Numbered from the stretch's first letter, positions 25,752-34,717 are shown. The stretch is DNA of 64,000 nt from Novosphingobium aquimarinum (GCF_009746585.1 NZ_WRPO01000012.1:1-64000), one strand, 5' to 3'. The notes: generated by a model not told the origin, from the letters alone. Made by a program: numbers and translations.

Positions 25752-27026
25752 ATGGAACGGCCCCGTCACGCGTATCCCAAACCCGTCGGATTCGGTGCAG
25801 AACCGCAGCCTATGGAGAAGCTCGTCGAACCAGGTCAGACCATCGATCGTAAGCGCGAACGCAAGCTGCGCTTTGCCTGTGGCATGGCACTAGCGCTGGC
25901 CGCGATGGCGGTGCTGCTTGCGGGCGAAATCGCGCCGCTGTGGGGGAAGGTGCTGCTGGCCACCGCGCTCCTGTTCGCCGCGCACCGCGCGATGACCGGC
26001 ACGCCGGGCGTGGCCGTGCTCACGTATCATTCGGTGACAGATGCGCCGTCATGGCTGCCGTGGTCGGGTGAAATCACCGTGCATCCTCGCAGCTTTGCCG
26101 CGCAGCTGGCGATGCTGCGACGGATGAATCTGCGCACCATCGGCGACGAGGACATGGCGGACTTGCGCGCGCGCGGGCAAGTGCCAGCCAAGGACTGCGT
26201 CGTCATTCACTTCGACGATGGCTACCTCGACAACCTTGCTTTCGCTGCGCCGATGACGCGGGCTGCGGGTTTTTCGGCTACCATATTCCCGTCGCTGGAT
26301 TTCATCGAGCCGGAGGATTCGCCGCGCCAGAATGACGACTCCGCCGGTTACTTGCGCTGGAGCGAACTTCGCCGTCTGCGCGACGAATTCTGCTGGCGGG
26401 TGGAAAGCCACGGGATCGATCATTCACGCATTCCGACAAGCGAACGGGCCGTCGACGTGGTCACGCGGGAAAACTGGCGCCGTCATGCATGGCTGCAATG
26501 GCGTGCGATGCCCGGTGCCAAGCACGACTGGTTCCGCAGCGACGCGCCGCCTGCCGTGCCCATCGGCAGCCCGGTGCCGGAATCGGCGCTGGCACTGGCT
26601 GCGTGCGGCTGGACAGACGGGCGGCGCGAGGACGAAAGCGACCTGCGCCTGCGCCTGCATCATCATCTTGCCACCAGCCGGCAACGCGTCGCGCAGGAGA
26701 TGGGGCGTCCCGCGGCGATATTCTGCTGGCCGGAAAACCGTGCCTGCCCGGCTGGGCGAGAAATCGCGTGGCAAACGGGCTATGTCGCCACCACGGCAGG
26801 CAAGGGCCGCAACACGGCAAACGAGAGCCCGTCGGTCATCTCGCGCCTGCATGTGGGTGACCGGGCACTGGGGTTTCGCTGGCCCTGGGCCGATGCCCAG
26901 CTGCTGCGCGCGCAAATCCGCCTGATGCAGGGCAATTTCTACTGGTATCCGATCGTCGCTGCGATGAACGCGACGCGAAAGGCCGTATTTGCCTGGCGCA
27001 AATGGCAAAGGCGCTCGCACCCGTGA
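25752..27026 (+). CDS. Polysaccharide deacetylase (NodB-type), membrane-anchored
   Basis: Protein of 424 residues. Two close hydrophobic segments (about 42-60 and 65-80) anchor it, followed by a NodB domain: VLTYHSV (motif near 95), then VIHFDDGYLDN with the catalytic Asp and metal Asp. SHGIDHSRIPTSE gives the His-x3-His metal pair. The C-terminal part is longer than in short deacetylases. Start ATG 25752 is tentative; ATG 25812 is also in frame. It is divergent from the ten-gene operon and would remove N- or O-acetyl groups from the exopolysaccharide, balancing the acyltransferases opposite. Confidence 0.85.
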   Translation: MERPRHAYPKPVGFGAEPQPMEKLVEPGQTIDRKRERKLRFACGMALALAAMAVLLAGEIAPLWGKVLLATALLFAAHRAMTGTPGVAVLTYHSVTDAPSWLPWSGEITVHPRSFAAQLAMLRRMNLRTIGDEDMADLRARGQVPAKDCVVIHFDDGYLDNLAFAAPMTRAAGFSATIFPSLDFIEPEDSPRQNDDSAGYLRWSELRRLRDEFCWRVESHGIDHSRIPTSERAVDVVTRENWRRHAWLQWRAMPGAKHDWFRSDAPPAVPIGSPVPESALALAACGWTDGRREDESDLRLRLHHHLATSRQRVAQEMGRPAAIFCWPENRACPAGREIAWQTGYVATTAGKGRNTANESPSVISRLHVGDRALGFRWPWADAQLLRAQIRLMQGNFYWYPIVAAMNATRKAVFAWRKWQRRSHP

Positions 27027-28183
27027 TTGCAGCGCTCGCCTGGATGCTGGCCGCGGCTATCGGTCTCACTTACCTCGGCTTTCCGCTGGCCTTGCTTGCG
27101 GTGGCGCGACTTGCGCCCCCGCGCCCGTGGCACAAGGTGGAAGCAGCCGACAGTCCGCGCCCGCCGCTGTGCGTGCTCATCAGTGCCTATAATGAGGAAG
27201 CGCACCTGGCGGGCAAACTCGAAAGCGTCCTGCGCGCTGCGGCGGTTTACGAAAATCCGGTACGCATCATGGTGGCCGACGACGGATCGAGCGATACCAC
27301 CTTGGCCATCGCCCAGCGTTTCACAGGACAAGGCGTCGAGGTGTTGGCATTGCCGCGCGGGGGCAAAGCCGCCGCACTCAATCGCCTGGCCATGCTGGCT
27401 GATGGGGACGTGCTGGTCCTGACTGATGCCGATCCGCTGTTCGCGGACGATACGCTGGTGCGTCTGACGCAGCCATTCGCCGATCCCGCTGTGGGGGCCG
27501 TCGCAGGCAACGTGGTGATGGCAGGGAGGCACGGTGCGCTGGGCCGTGCGGCCGGCATCTTCCGCCAATACGAAAGTGCGCTGCGCGTGGCGGAGGATCG
27601 GCTGTTCGGCGTGGTCTCGGCAGACGGCGGCATCTATGCGATACGGCGCGAACTCATGCCGCAAGTGCCGCCCGATGGCACCGACGATTTCCATATCAGC
27701 ACCGCGGCACCGATGGCGGGGAGGCGCATTGCCTTCGCGCCCCACGCCAAGGTGCTGGAACAGCCGATGGCGAGCGGGCGCAAGGATTTGCGGCGGCGCA
27801 TCAGGATCACGGTTCGCGGTCTCACCGCGCTGTGGCGGCGGCGCGCGCTGATGAACCCCCGCCGCACCGGATGGTATGCGCCGGCGCTTTTCATGCACAA
27901 AGTCGCGCGACGGCTGTCGCCCTTGCTGCTGTTGCCGGTGCTCGCGCTGTCGCTTGCCCTGGCGGCGAACGGATCGCTGCTGTGGGGCGCTGTGGCTGCG
28001 GCGATCCTGTCGCTTGCCTTGCTGGCGCTGATCGGCTGGCTGGCGGAGGGGCGGATCCCGCGTTTGCTGTCTATCCCCTACGTTCTGGGCCTGCATCTGT
28101 TCGGGCTTGGCGCGGGAGTGGTCTTGTTCTGCCTTGGCAGGCGTTTCGCGACTTGGACGCCGCACAAGGCCGTGCCGTCTTGA
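27002..28183 (+). CDS. Family 2 glycosyltransferase, membrane-bound
   Basis: Protein of 393 residues. N-terminal TM helix (8-37), then a GT-A domain with CVLISAYNEEAHLAGKLES, VADDGSSDTT, the LTDADPLF DxD motif and GTDDFHIS as the acceptor-side acidic motif. Two or three helices close the C-terminus (about 300-390). The layout is that of processive synthases, though the final motif is RRRIR instead of QxxRW, so a single-addition enzyme is equally possible. It overlaps the deacetylase gene by 25 bases and the next gene by 4 (TTGA). Confidence 0.87.
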   Translation: MAKALAPVIAALAWMLAAAIGLTYLGFPLALLAVARLAPPRPWHKVEAADSPRPPLCVLISAYNEEAHLAGKLESVLRAAAVYENPVRIMVADDGSSDTTLAIAQRFTGQGVEVLALPRGGKAAALNRLAMLADGDVLVLTDADPLFADDTLVRLTQPFADPAVGAVAGNVVMAGRHGALGRAAGIFRQYESALRVAEDRLFGVVSADGGIYAIRRELMPQVPPDGTDDFHISTAAPMAGRRIAFAPHAKVLEQPMASGRKDLRRRIRITVRGLTALWRRRALMNPRRTGWYAPALFMHKVARRLSPLLLLPVLALSLALAANGSLLWGAVAAAILSLALLALIGWLAEGRIPRLLSIPYVLGLHLFGLGAGVVLFCLGRRFATWTPHKAVPS

Positions 28184-28950
28184 AACGCGCGGCCTTGGTG
28201 TCGGGACTGGCTCTCCTGGCTGCCACCTCGTGCCTTGCCGCAGGCGCGCGGATCGCAGCCGGCGACGGCAAGGAGCCGCTAGGGTCCGAGGCGCTCTCCG
28301 ACATCTCGATAGAGGACGATTTTGCCACGACCTGCATTGTGCCCTGCGCCCATGCAGCATGGGCCGACACGCAGCAGATCCAGGGCAAGATTATCACTCT
28401 TGCCAAGGCGGAGGGGCGCAACGGGGTCCTGATGGCAAAAGCGGGCGCGCGGCGTACGGTTGTGCCGAAGGCGGGACTGATTGCGCGCTTTGCCAGGATG
28501 CCGTCGGGATCGCGGCTGACCGCGAGCTTCGATCTGTTCGTGCCGCGCGGATATCCGGTCAATTCGATCCACCTCATGGATCTGGAATGCGCAAGCTGCG
28601 GCGTTTCCGGCAATCCGGGCGTGCGACTGTACTTGCGCCACGGGCGGCTGCGCGTGGACCGTTCGAAGATCGGCATCGAACACGCCTGGGCTAACGACGA
28701 CGCGCCGGCCCTGCAGCAGGGCCGCTGGCATCACATAAACGTGAATGCGGTCATGTCGGCAGACGACGCTGCGGGTTCGGTCGATGTGCGCCTGGATGGG
28801 GCACGGGTCCTTTCGGGGACCGGACGCACCCTGTTGCCGGGACGGATGGCAGGTTTCGACCGCCTGCAGTTCGGTATCACCGCCACCAGCAACGATACCG
28901 AAGTCCGCGCCTTGTTCGACCGTTTCGAAGCGCGCGTGTCGCCGCGCTGA
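28180..28950 (+). CDS. Exported concanavalin-like (lectin/polysaccharide-lyase-like) protein
   Basis: Exported protein of about 256 residues. The TTG at 28180 overlaps the glycosyltransferase stop and gives a clear signal sequence (LKRAALVSGLALLAATSCLA); Cys17 could make it a lipoprotein, but the lipobox is not canonical. The mature part has beta-strand pattern SRLTASFDLFVPRG, GVRLYLRHGRLRV, GRWHHINVNAVM and GSVDVRLDGARVL, as in heparin-lyase-I/LamG-type jelly rolls. No catalytic residues can be named. It probably binds or trims the exported polymer in the periplasm. No specific family recognised with certainty. Confidence 0.65.
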   Translation: MKRAALVSGLALLAATSCLAAGARIAAGDGKEPLGSEALSDISIEDDFATTCIVPCAHAAWADTQQIQGKIITLAKAEGRNGVLMAKAGARRTVVPKAGLIARFARMPSGSRLTASFDLFVPRGYPVNSIHLMDLECASCGVSGNPGVRLYLRHGRLRVDRSKIGIEHAWANDDAPALQQGRWHHINVNAVMSADDAAGSVDVRLDGARVLSGTGRTLLPGRMAGFDRLQFGITATSNDTEVRALFDRFEARVSPR

Positions 28951-28962
28951 CCGGCGCGTTCG

Positions 28963-29622
28963 TCAGTAGGCGCCGTTGCCCTTCAGCACGGCACGGACGG
29001 TGCGCAGCAGCAAGGTTACGTCCGTGCCCAGCGATTGCCAGCGGACATAACGGATATCGAGCGCGGAACGCGCGTCGAAATCGATGTTGGCACGCCCCGA
29101 GACTTGCCACAGGCCAGTGATGCCCGGTTTCACGGCGAGGCGCGGCAGGTGGTTCTCGCGATACTCCTGCGGATGGAACGACGTGGGACGCGGGCCGACG
29201 AGCGCCATATCGCCGATCACCACGTTGAAGAGGTTCGGCAGTTCGTCGAGGCTGGTCTTGCGCAGAAAACGGCCCATCCGGGTAATGCGCGGGTCGTCCT
29301 TGATCTTGAAGTCGATCGCGTCCGCTCCGTGCTGGTTCAACTGGCGCAGCCGTTCCTTCATAGCTTCTGCATCGGGCACCATCGTGCGGAACTTGAACAT
29401 GCCGAACCGCCGGCCGAGATAGCCGGTGCGCTTCTGCCGGAAGAACACCGGCCCGCCGTCGTCCAGCTTTATCAGCAGCGCGATCGCCACCATGAGCGGC
29501 GCAAGCAGAGTCAGCATGACGACGGCGATCGCCGCTCCGACGGCGGGTTTGACCACGCGCGGATAGAAGGAGCGGCGATAGGCGAGCGGCAGCGGAACCG
29601 CCTGCAGGTCGCAGGAAAACAT
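28963..29622 (-). CDS. Undecaprenyl-phosphate sugar phosphotransferase (WcaJ/bac_transf)
   Basis: Initiating transferase that moves a sugar-1-phosphate from a nucleotide sugar to undecaprenyl phosphate. It has one N-terminal hydrophobic hairpin (VGAAIAVVMLTLLAPLMVAIALLI), then the catalytic domain: GPVFFRQKRTGYLGRRFGMFKFRTM, then RKTSLDELPNLFNVVIGDMALVGPRP and PGITGLWQVSGR. It is of the short form without the N-terminal four-helix/CoA-binding-like domain. Start M at 29622 (MFSCDLQAVPLP) preferred, giving about 219 residues; the frame is open to 29754, but that part covers the sigma-54-like box. It is convergent with the deacetylase trio. Confidence 0.88.
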   Translation of the reverse strand: MFSCDLQAVPLPLAYRRSFYPRVVKPAVGAAIAVVMLTLLAPLMVAIALLIKLDDGGPVFFRQKRTGYLGRRFGMFKFRTMVPDAEAMKERLRQLNQHGADAIDFKIKDDPRITRMGRFLRKTSLDELPNLFNVVIGDMALVGPRPTSFHPQEYRENHLPRLAVKPGITGLWQVSGRANIDFDARSALDIRYVRWQSLGTDVTLLLRTVRAVLKGNGAY

Positions 29623-29721
29623 CACGCGACTGTTCCAGTCGCAGCGCCGGTCTACTGTCCGGTGAGGAAATTCTTGATGGAACTCTTTTGCGACGTCGAC
29701 AGCGGTTGGATTGCAGGATCC

Positions 29722-29738
29722 GCCAACAAGCGTGCCAA
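29722..29738 (-). promoter_or_regulatory. Sigma-54-like promoter element upstream of wcaJ-type gene
   Basis: Minus-strand TTGGCACGCTTGTTGGC. The -24 half (TTGGCACG) matches the consensus fully; the -12 half reads TTGG then C where TTGC is expected, so the critical GC is one base off. Transcription would start near 29711, about 90 bases before the chosen start. The palindrome 29831-29849 lies at activator-site distance upstream. Confidence 0.4.
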
Positions 29739-29830
29739 ACGACTCCAGTCCCATGTCGAACTCCCCTTCGTGGCTGCTGAAGTCATCCGCATGGCCGCTG
29801 CGTGGGCGTTAAAGGAAGTCCAAACTGTGC

Positions 29831-29849
29831 GGTGTCCCAAATGGACACC
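29831..29849. promoter_or_regulatory. Palindrome GGTGTCC-N5-GGACACC, candidate activator site
   Basis: A perfect 7-bp inverted repeat with a 5-base centre (CAAAT), about 130 bases upstream of the predicted sigma-54-type start. Size and position fit a dimeric bacterial enhancer-binding protein. No terminator role is likely, because no T-run follows on the minus strand in the needed place. Confidence 0.5.
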
Positions 29850-29886
29850 AAAAAGGGCGTCATTGCTGTAGGGCTAGGGCGTATCG

Positions 29887-30027
29887 TTATGACGGTGCGC
29901 ACCAGATGGGTGCGCAGATGCGCCTGACGACGGCGAGGTGGTTTTCGGGACATTTGTCACATCGAGTGGCTATATCCCCGAAGTGCTTGATAGGGTTGAA
30001 GAAGCGTTCGACGAGGTTGCGCGGCCG
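29887..30027 (-). mobile_element. IS5-family transposase 3' remnant
   Basis: On the minus strand a 45-codon stretch reads RNLVERFFNPIKHFGDIATR, then CDKCPENHLAVVRRICAPIW, and ends in TAA at 29887. This is the C-terminal DDE-domain end of IS5-type transposases (usual text RNLVERFFNKIKxFRRIATRYDK). Everything upstream of RNLVERFF is missing; the next gene's stop lies only a few bases away. The left end of the element is probably within 29868-29886. It fills part of the 411-base gap 29623-30033, which also carries the palindrome and promoter box. Confidence 0.75.
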
Positions 30028-30033
30028 AGTGGT

Positions 30034-30657
30034 TCACTGGCCCACCGTCACTTCGTTGCGGACGCCCGGAGTGAGCGAGCGCGCGACGCCTTTCTCGGCC
30101 TCTTGCAGCAAGTCCGGGGTGAGCTTGGTCGTCCGCGCGGGCAGTGGGGCGCCGTCGCCCATCTTGCCGTTCTCTTCGATATCCTTGAGCAGCAGTTCCA
30201 TCTCGGCGATTTCCTTGACCTGAGCCTTGATGATGCCATCGGCGAGCTTGCGGACGCGCGGGTCGCTGATGTTGGCGCGGGCGCTGGTCATGACGGCGAT
30301 CGAATGGTGGGGAATCATCGCCGACATGTATTCCTCGTCGTCGATGGTCGCCTGGCTGCGGACCAGCCACAAGGCCACGGCGAACACAATCGCGCCCACC
30401 GCCAGGATAATGACGTTCTTCGTCTTGTCCCGGTACATGCCCCACATGAACAGCAGCATGACGATCATCATCGTGCCGCCCATGACGAAGGTCATCCAGA
30501 AGCGCGTTTCGCTCCAGAACACGTGATCGAGCGCGTAAGTGTTGAGATACATCAGCCCGAACATGATCACGGTCGAGGTCGCGACCATCGCCATGAAGCG
30601 CCAGTAGTTGCCGCCACCACCGGCGGCGTGGGCATCGGTCGAATGTGTCTCAGCCAT
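30034..30657 (-). CDS. DUF305 domain membrane protein
   Basis: Protein of 207 residues with three N-terminal TM helices (about 20-38, 52-74, 83-100) and a C-terminal DUF305 domain starting DDEEYMSAMIPHHSIAVMT. The adjacent His pair and Met residues of MIPHH are the family hallmark, thought to be linked to copper handling. ATG has GGAGA 7 bases upstream. It ends in RNEVTVGQ just before the transposase remnant, so the extreme C-terminus may have been altered by the insertion. Copper or stress role is inferred from the family only. Confidence 0.87.
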   Translation of the reverse strand: MAETHSTDAHAAGGGGNYWRFMAMVATSTVIMFGLMYLNTYALDHVFWSETRFWMTFVMGGTMMIVMLLFMWGMYRDKTKNVIILAVGAIVFAVALWLVRSQATIDDEEYMSAMIPHHSIAVMTSARANISDPRVRKLADGIIKAQVKEIAEMELLLKDIEENGKMGDGAPLPARTTKLTPDLLQEAEKGVARSLTPGVRNEVTVGQ

Positions 30658-30751
30658 GCAATTTCTCCATCGATCTCATCTGCGCGAGGCTTGCGATGAG
30701 CCATCCGACCCGGTCGCGCGCGTTCAGGCAAGCGCGGATTGAGGCGATTGC

Positions 30752-31837
30752 TCAGTCGAAGCGGATCGGAAGGTATGGGCCCGGATCGACCTCGCCCGGC
30801 GCATCTCCCAGCAGCAGCCGCGCCGCCAGGTCGGCCGCTGCGGGTGCGGTCTGGATGCCGAAGCCGCCCTGCCCCGCGCACCAGAAGAAGCGCGGTTGGC
30901 GCGGATCGAACCCGTAGACCGGCAGACGATCGGGAGCGAAACTGCGCAGACCGGCCCAGCGGCGATCGAGGCGGCGAATGCGCCAGTCGACGACGTCGCC
31001 CAAGCGTTCGATCGCGAGCGCGACGTCGATCTCCTCGGGCGCCGCGTCGCACGGCGGGCTCGGGGTCTCGTCGTGCGGACTGAGCCAGAGGCGCCCGGCA
31101 TCGGGCTTGAAGTAGAAGGTCTCGGCAATGTCGAGCACCAACGGCAAGTCCGCCGTCGTCGCGGGCTCCACGTCGAGCTGCACCACGGTGCGACGAAAGG
31201 GTGTGATCCCAAGCGGACGCACGCCGGCCAGCTCGGCCACCGGATCCGCCCAGGCGCCCGCCGCATCGACGAGGATATCGCACGTGAGCTCAGTCCCGTC
31301 CGCGAGGCCGAGCCGCCAGCCGCTGCCTTCGCGCTCGGCTCGCGTCAGTCGCGCCCGGCAGCGCAGTTCGGTGCCCGCCTTGCCCGCCGCGGCGAGGTAA
31401 TGCTGGTGCAGCGCCGCGACATCGATGTCGCAGCAGCTGGGTTCGAGCACGCCGCGCGTCCATGTCGCACGCAGTCCGGGCACCGATTGGAGCAGGCCCT
31501 CGCGCTCCAGAACTTTCACCTCGACGCCGAGCGCGGCAAAGCGCGCGGCAAAGGCATCGATCGCGTCGGACTGCGCATCGGTCCCGATGGTCAGCGCCGC
31601 GCGCTGCGTCAGCATCCCGAGTGCGTGCAACATCGGCCCCGAGGCGGTGGTCAGCGGCTGGATGCCGGGGCCGCCGTAGCTTTCCGTCCAGAACGCGGCG
31701 GAGCGGCCGGTGGTGTGGTAGCCGGGGTGATCCTCGGCCTCGAGCATGACCACGCGCGCTCGCGAGCCGATCGCGGCGGCAAGCGAGGCGCCCGCCATGC
31801 CCGCTCCGACCACCGCGATGTCGCAGCGCGTCGCCAT
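30752..31837 (-). CDS. FAD-dependent oxidoreductase (DAO family)
   Basis: D-amino-acid/glycine oxidase-type flavoprotein of 361 residues. The N-terminal FAD-binding motif is CDIAVVGAGMAGASLA (4-20) with ARVVMLEAEDHPG supplying the ribose-binding Glu; HTTGRSAAFW follows. The C-terminal half carries RLPVYGFDPRQPRFFWCAGQGGFGIQT, the second flavin contact. Deaminating oxidase or dehydrogenase of an amino acid or sarcosine-like substrate. The ATG at 31837 lies 4 bases after the hydrolase stop; the frame runs further upstream only over that gene. Confidence 0.87.
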   Translation of the reverse strand: MATRCDIAVVGAGMAGASLAAAIGSRARVVMLEAEDHPGYHTTGRSAAFWTESYGGPGIQPLTTASGPMLHALGMLTQRAALTIGTDAQSDAIDAFAARFAALGVEVKVLEREGLLQSVPGLRATWTRGVLEPSCCDIDVAALHQHYLAAAGKAGTELRCRARLTRAEREGSGWRLGLADGTELTCDILVDAAGAWADPVAELAGVRPLGITPFRRTVVQLDVEPATTADLPLVLDIAETFYFKPDAGRLWLSPHDETPSPPCDAAPEEIDVALAIERLGDVVDWRIRRLDRRWAGLRSFAPDRLPVYGFDPRQPRFFWCAGQGGFGIQTAPAAADLAARLLLGDAPGEVDPGPYLPIRFD

Positions 31838-31841
31838 CGCT

Positions 31842-32816
31842 TCAGTCGACGACCGGGGCATGGCGATCGAGGAACTCCTCGATCCGGGCCAGCGCCGCAT
31901 CGCGCACCGGATCGGACTCGCGCAGGATTTCGTGTCGGGCCTCGGGGCCGTACGTGACCAGTTCCGCGTGGGGAATGCGCCGCGCCGCTTCGGCGATGGC
32001 ACGGTGCGACACCAGCCGATCGGCCCGCGTCGCAAGCATCAGCACCGGGATCTCGACCGCTTCGAGCACGCCCGGCTCCGCCAGCATCCGGATCGAGCGC
32101 AAGGCCGCGACGATCCAGCCCCAGCTCGCCGGCCCCATCGCCAGATCCGGGCGCTGTTCGCGCCACCAGGTCTCGTCCGCGTAGCGCGCTTCGTCCCAGG
32201 TCAGCAGGCTTTCGCGGCCACCCGGCAACGCACCGGGCTTCTCGCTCGATTTCCAGGCGGGGCGGCGCGGATCGCCGAGCCGCGCGATCAGGCGCGCCGT
32301 CGCCAGCAGCAGCGAGGGCGGCACGGCATCGGGCAGGATCCCCAGCATCGGGGCGGTGAGAACCAGCGCTTCGGGATCGATTCGCCGCTCGGCCACCGCC
32401 CGCAGCGCGAGGTGTCCGCCCATCGAATGCGCGATCAGCACATGCGGCCCCGGCGTGCTTGCGACCCACTTTTTCCAGAACGCGACCAGATCCGTCGTCC
32501 AGATCTCGAAATCGTCGATATGTCCGGTCCACGGATCTCCGCCGCCGCGGCCCGACAGCGCCTGAAAACGCCAGTCGATCGCGGTCACGCGCCAGCCGCG
32601 CGCATGCCACTCGTCGAGCGCCTCGAGGTATTTCTCGTAGCAGTCGCCGCGACCCGGCAGGAACAGCAGCGAACCGCGCAGCGCACCGCGCGGGAGCAGC
32701 CAGTCGATGCGGCGGATGGCGTGGCCGTCAGGCGCTTTCCAGCGGCCCTCGATCGCGGCATCGGGGATCGCCCTGCGGTCGAATGCGCGGGGCGCCGGGC
32801 TCGATCCTCGATCCAT
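31842..32816 (-). CDS. Alpha/beta hydrolase (lysophospholipase/monoglyceride-lipase type)
   Basis: Serine hydrolase of about 324 residues. LLFLPGRGDCYEKYLEALDEW opens the core, VLIAHSMGGHLALRA carries the nucleophile Ser (AHSMGG), ATRADRLVSH the catalytic Asp and GPEARHEILRESD the catalytic His, the layout of PldB-like lysophospholipases. Start M at 32816 (MDRGSSPAPRAF) is preferred over 32861 by family length; neither has a strong ribosome site. Cotranscribed with the flavin oxidase gene 4 bases downstream. Physiological substrate unknown. Confidence 0.85.
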   Translation of the reverse strand: MDRGSSPAPRAFDRRAIPDAAIEGRWKAPDGHAIRRIDWLLPRGALRGSLLFLPGRGDCYEKYLEALDEWHARGWRVTAIDWRFQALSGRGGGDPWTGHIDDFEIWTTDLVAFWKKWVASTPGPHVLIAHSMGGHLALRAVAERRIDPEALVLTAPMLGILPDAVPPSLLLATARLIARLGDPRRPAWKSSEKPGALPGGRESLLTWDEARYADETWWREQRPDLAMGPASWGWIVAALRSIRMLAEPGVLEAVEIPVLMLATRADRLVSHRAIAEAARRIPHAELVTYGPEARHEILRESDPVRDAALARIEEFLDRHAPVVD

Positions 32817-32905
32817 GTTTAATTGCGGACTCAGTAGCTTGGTTACTGTTTGGTAAGTCATGATCGCTAGATCGTCTCCCTATTTGGGGGACCACTGCAA
32901 AGACC

Positions 32906-33616
32906 ATGAACGGCGGCCTATTCTCGTACGCACTGCTTGCGGCATTGGCAATGGCACTCGCCTTCGCGGCCTTTACCGACCTTCGTCGCCGGCAGATCGA
33001 CAATTGGCTCAACCTGGCCGTCGCAGCGACCGCGCCGCTGTTCTGGCTGGCGAGCGGCCTCGACTGGGCAGGCGTCGCGTTCCAGATCGGCCTCGCCCTC
33101 GCCACGTTCGTGGTCGCCTGTGCGCTGTTCGCGGCGCGTCAGATGGGTGGCGGCGACGTCAAGCTGATCACTGCGCTGGCGCTGTGGTTCGTCCCTTCGA
33201 GCTTTCTCCAGCTCGTCATGATGATGGCGATGATCGGCGGCGGCGCCTCGATCGCGATGGCGTTCTTCAACATGGACCGGCGCCCCGGTGAAGCGATGCG
33301 CCAAGTCGCGGCGACTTTCGCTGCCCTGGCCTGGGTCGGTTTCGCCGGCGCGGCCTGCTGGGGGCTTGCCACCGGGACGCCGTGGTTGAGCCCCGCCATG
33401 GCGGACACGCTGGCCGGGATCGTACCCGCAGGCTGGCGCCTGATGCTGCTCGTGCTCGCAGTCCTGGCGATCGTCGCGCTTGGCCTGTCGCACATCTTGC
33501 GACGGCAGAAATCCAACCTGTCGATTCCCTACGGCGTCGCGATCTCCGCGGCGGGTCTCTGGGTGCTGACGGACCGGTTCCTTTTCGCAGGACCTGCCGG
33601 CTCGAATTTAAGTTGA
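32906..33616 (+). CDS. cpaA: Prepilin peptidase CpaA/TadV (A24)
   Basis: Membrane aspartyl peptidase of 236 residues with about six helices. The two catalytic Asp are visible in AAFTDLRRRQIDN (about residue 25) and MGGGDVKLITALA (GxGD-type motif near residue 83). It cleaves the leader of Flp-type prepilins and pseudopilins. First gene of the Tad locus, 69 bases before cpaB. It is longer than minimal CpaA proteins (~170 residues), with an additional C-terminal hydrophobic part (about 150-225). Confidence 0.88.
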   Translation: MNGGLFSYALLAALAMALAFAAFTDLRRRQIDNWLNLAVAATAPLFWLASGLDWAGVAFQIGLALATFVVACALFAARQMGGGDVKLITALALWFVPSSFLQLVMMMAMIGGGASIAMAFFNMDRRPGEAMRQVAATFAALAWVGFAGAACWGLATGTPWLSPAMADTLAGIVPAGWRLMLLVLAVLAIVALGLSHILRRQKSNLSIPYGVAISAAGLWVLTDRFLFAGPAGSNLS

Positions 33617-33685
33617 ACTCGATTTTAACCAATTTGCCCGAAGTACGTCACATAAATTCGGTGTTTTCAGGGGGCTGACCAAGCC

Positions 33686-34717
33686 ATGGACAAGAAGAAG
33701 CTGGTGCTGCTGGTATTCGCGCTGCTGATTGCGGCGGGAACGGCGCTTGCAGCCAGATCGCTATTCATGGGCGCCTCCGCCCCCAAGGCAGAGGCGGTTG
33801 CTCCTGTTCCGCAAGGTCCCAAGGTTCTCGTCGCGCAGCGGGCGCTTCCGGCTGGCACGATCATCACGGCGGACGCCATTTCCTTCCAGGACTGGCCCAA
33901 GGAACTGGTCAAGGACGCCTATTACATCGACGGCGAAGCCGACATGAGCAAACTGCTCGGCACTGTCGTGCGCTTCCCGATCACGGCCGGCCAACCGGTC
34001 ACCCAAGGGACGCTCGTCGCGCCGGGCGATCGCGGCTTCCTGGCCGCCGCGCTTGGCCCCGGCATGCGCGCCGTCACCATTCCTGTCTCCGCCAAGACCG
34101 GCGTGGGCGGGTTCGTGTTTCCGGGCGACCATGTCGATCTGGTGCTGACCCAGCAGGTCAAGGGCACCGAAGGCGATTCGCTCAAGGCTTCCGAGACGAT
34201 CCTGCGCAATCTGCGCGTGCTCGCCACCGACCAGTCGACCGAAACCGAATCGGTCGACGGCAAGACGGTGGTCCGCGCCTTCCGCACGGTCACGCTCGAA
34301 GTGACGCCGCGCATCGGCGAGAAGGTCGCCGTCGCGCAGACCATCGGCACGCTCAGCCTGTCGCTGCGCTCGCTGGCGGACAACCAGGCGCAGTTCGAGC
34401 AGATCCTCGCCAGCGGCCAGGTCAAGGTTCCCGAGGGCGCTTCGCCCGAAGAAGAAGAGCGCCTGCTGCGCGAAGCCGCCAACCGCCCCGTCGAAGGCTC
34501 GACCACCTACGTCACCGGCGGCGATGTCTCGCGCTTCCAGCGTTCGACACGCCCCAGCACGCGCGACGAATCCGTCAGCCGCGCGATGACGGCGATGGCG
34601 CAGACGTCGGGCATCCCGACCCCGCCGCAGGGCGTGGCGGCCCCCGCGACGCCGCGCGGACCGGTGGTGAACGTGACACGCGGCAAGGAAACGACTGCAG
34701 AACCGGTGGGCAAGTGA
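33686..34717 (+). CDS. cpaB: Tad pilus assembly protein CpaB/RcpC
   Basis: Periplasmic pilus assembly protein of 343 residues. An N-terminal membrane anchor (LVLLVFALLIAAGTALAARSLF) leads to a SAF/AFP-like domain (VLVAQRALPAGTIITADAISFQDWP), and an RcpC/CpaB domain follows (GMRAVTIPVSAKTGVGGFVFPGDHVD). The Pro/Thr/Arg-rich tail is likely disordered. ATG has an AGGGGG ribosome site. Its stop overlaps a GTG in the cpaC frame. In other Tad systems it stabilises the secretin and may touch peptidoglycan. Confidence 0.93.
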   Translation: MDKKKLVLLVFALLIAAGTALAARSLFMGASAPKAEAVAPVPQGPKVLVAQRALPAGTIITADAISFQDWPKELVKDAYYIDGEADMSKLLGTVVRFPITAGQPVTQGTLVAPGDRGFLAAALGPGMRAVTIPVSAKTGVGGFVFPGDHVDLVLTQQVKGTEGDSLKASETILRNLRVLATDQSTETESVDGKTVVRAFRTVTLEVTPRIGEKVAVAQTIGTLSLSLRSLADNQAQFEQILASGQVKVPEGASPEEEERLLREAANRPVEGSTTYVTGGDVSRFQRSTRPSTRDESVSRAMTAMAQTSGIPTPPQGVAAPATPRGPVVNVTRGKETTAEPVGK

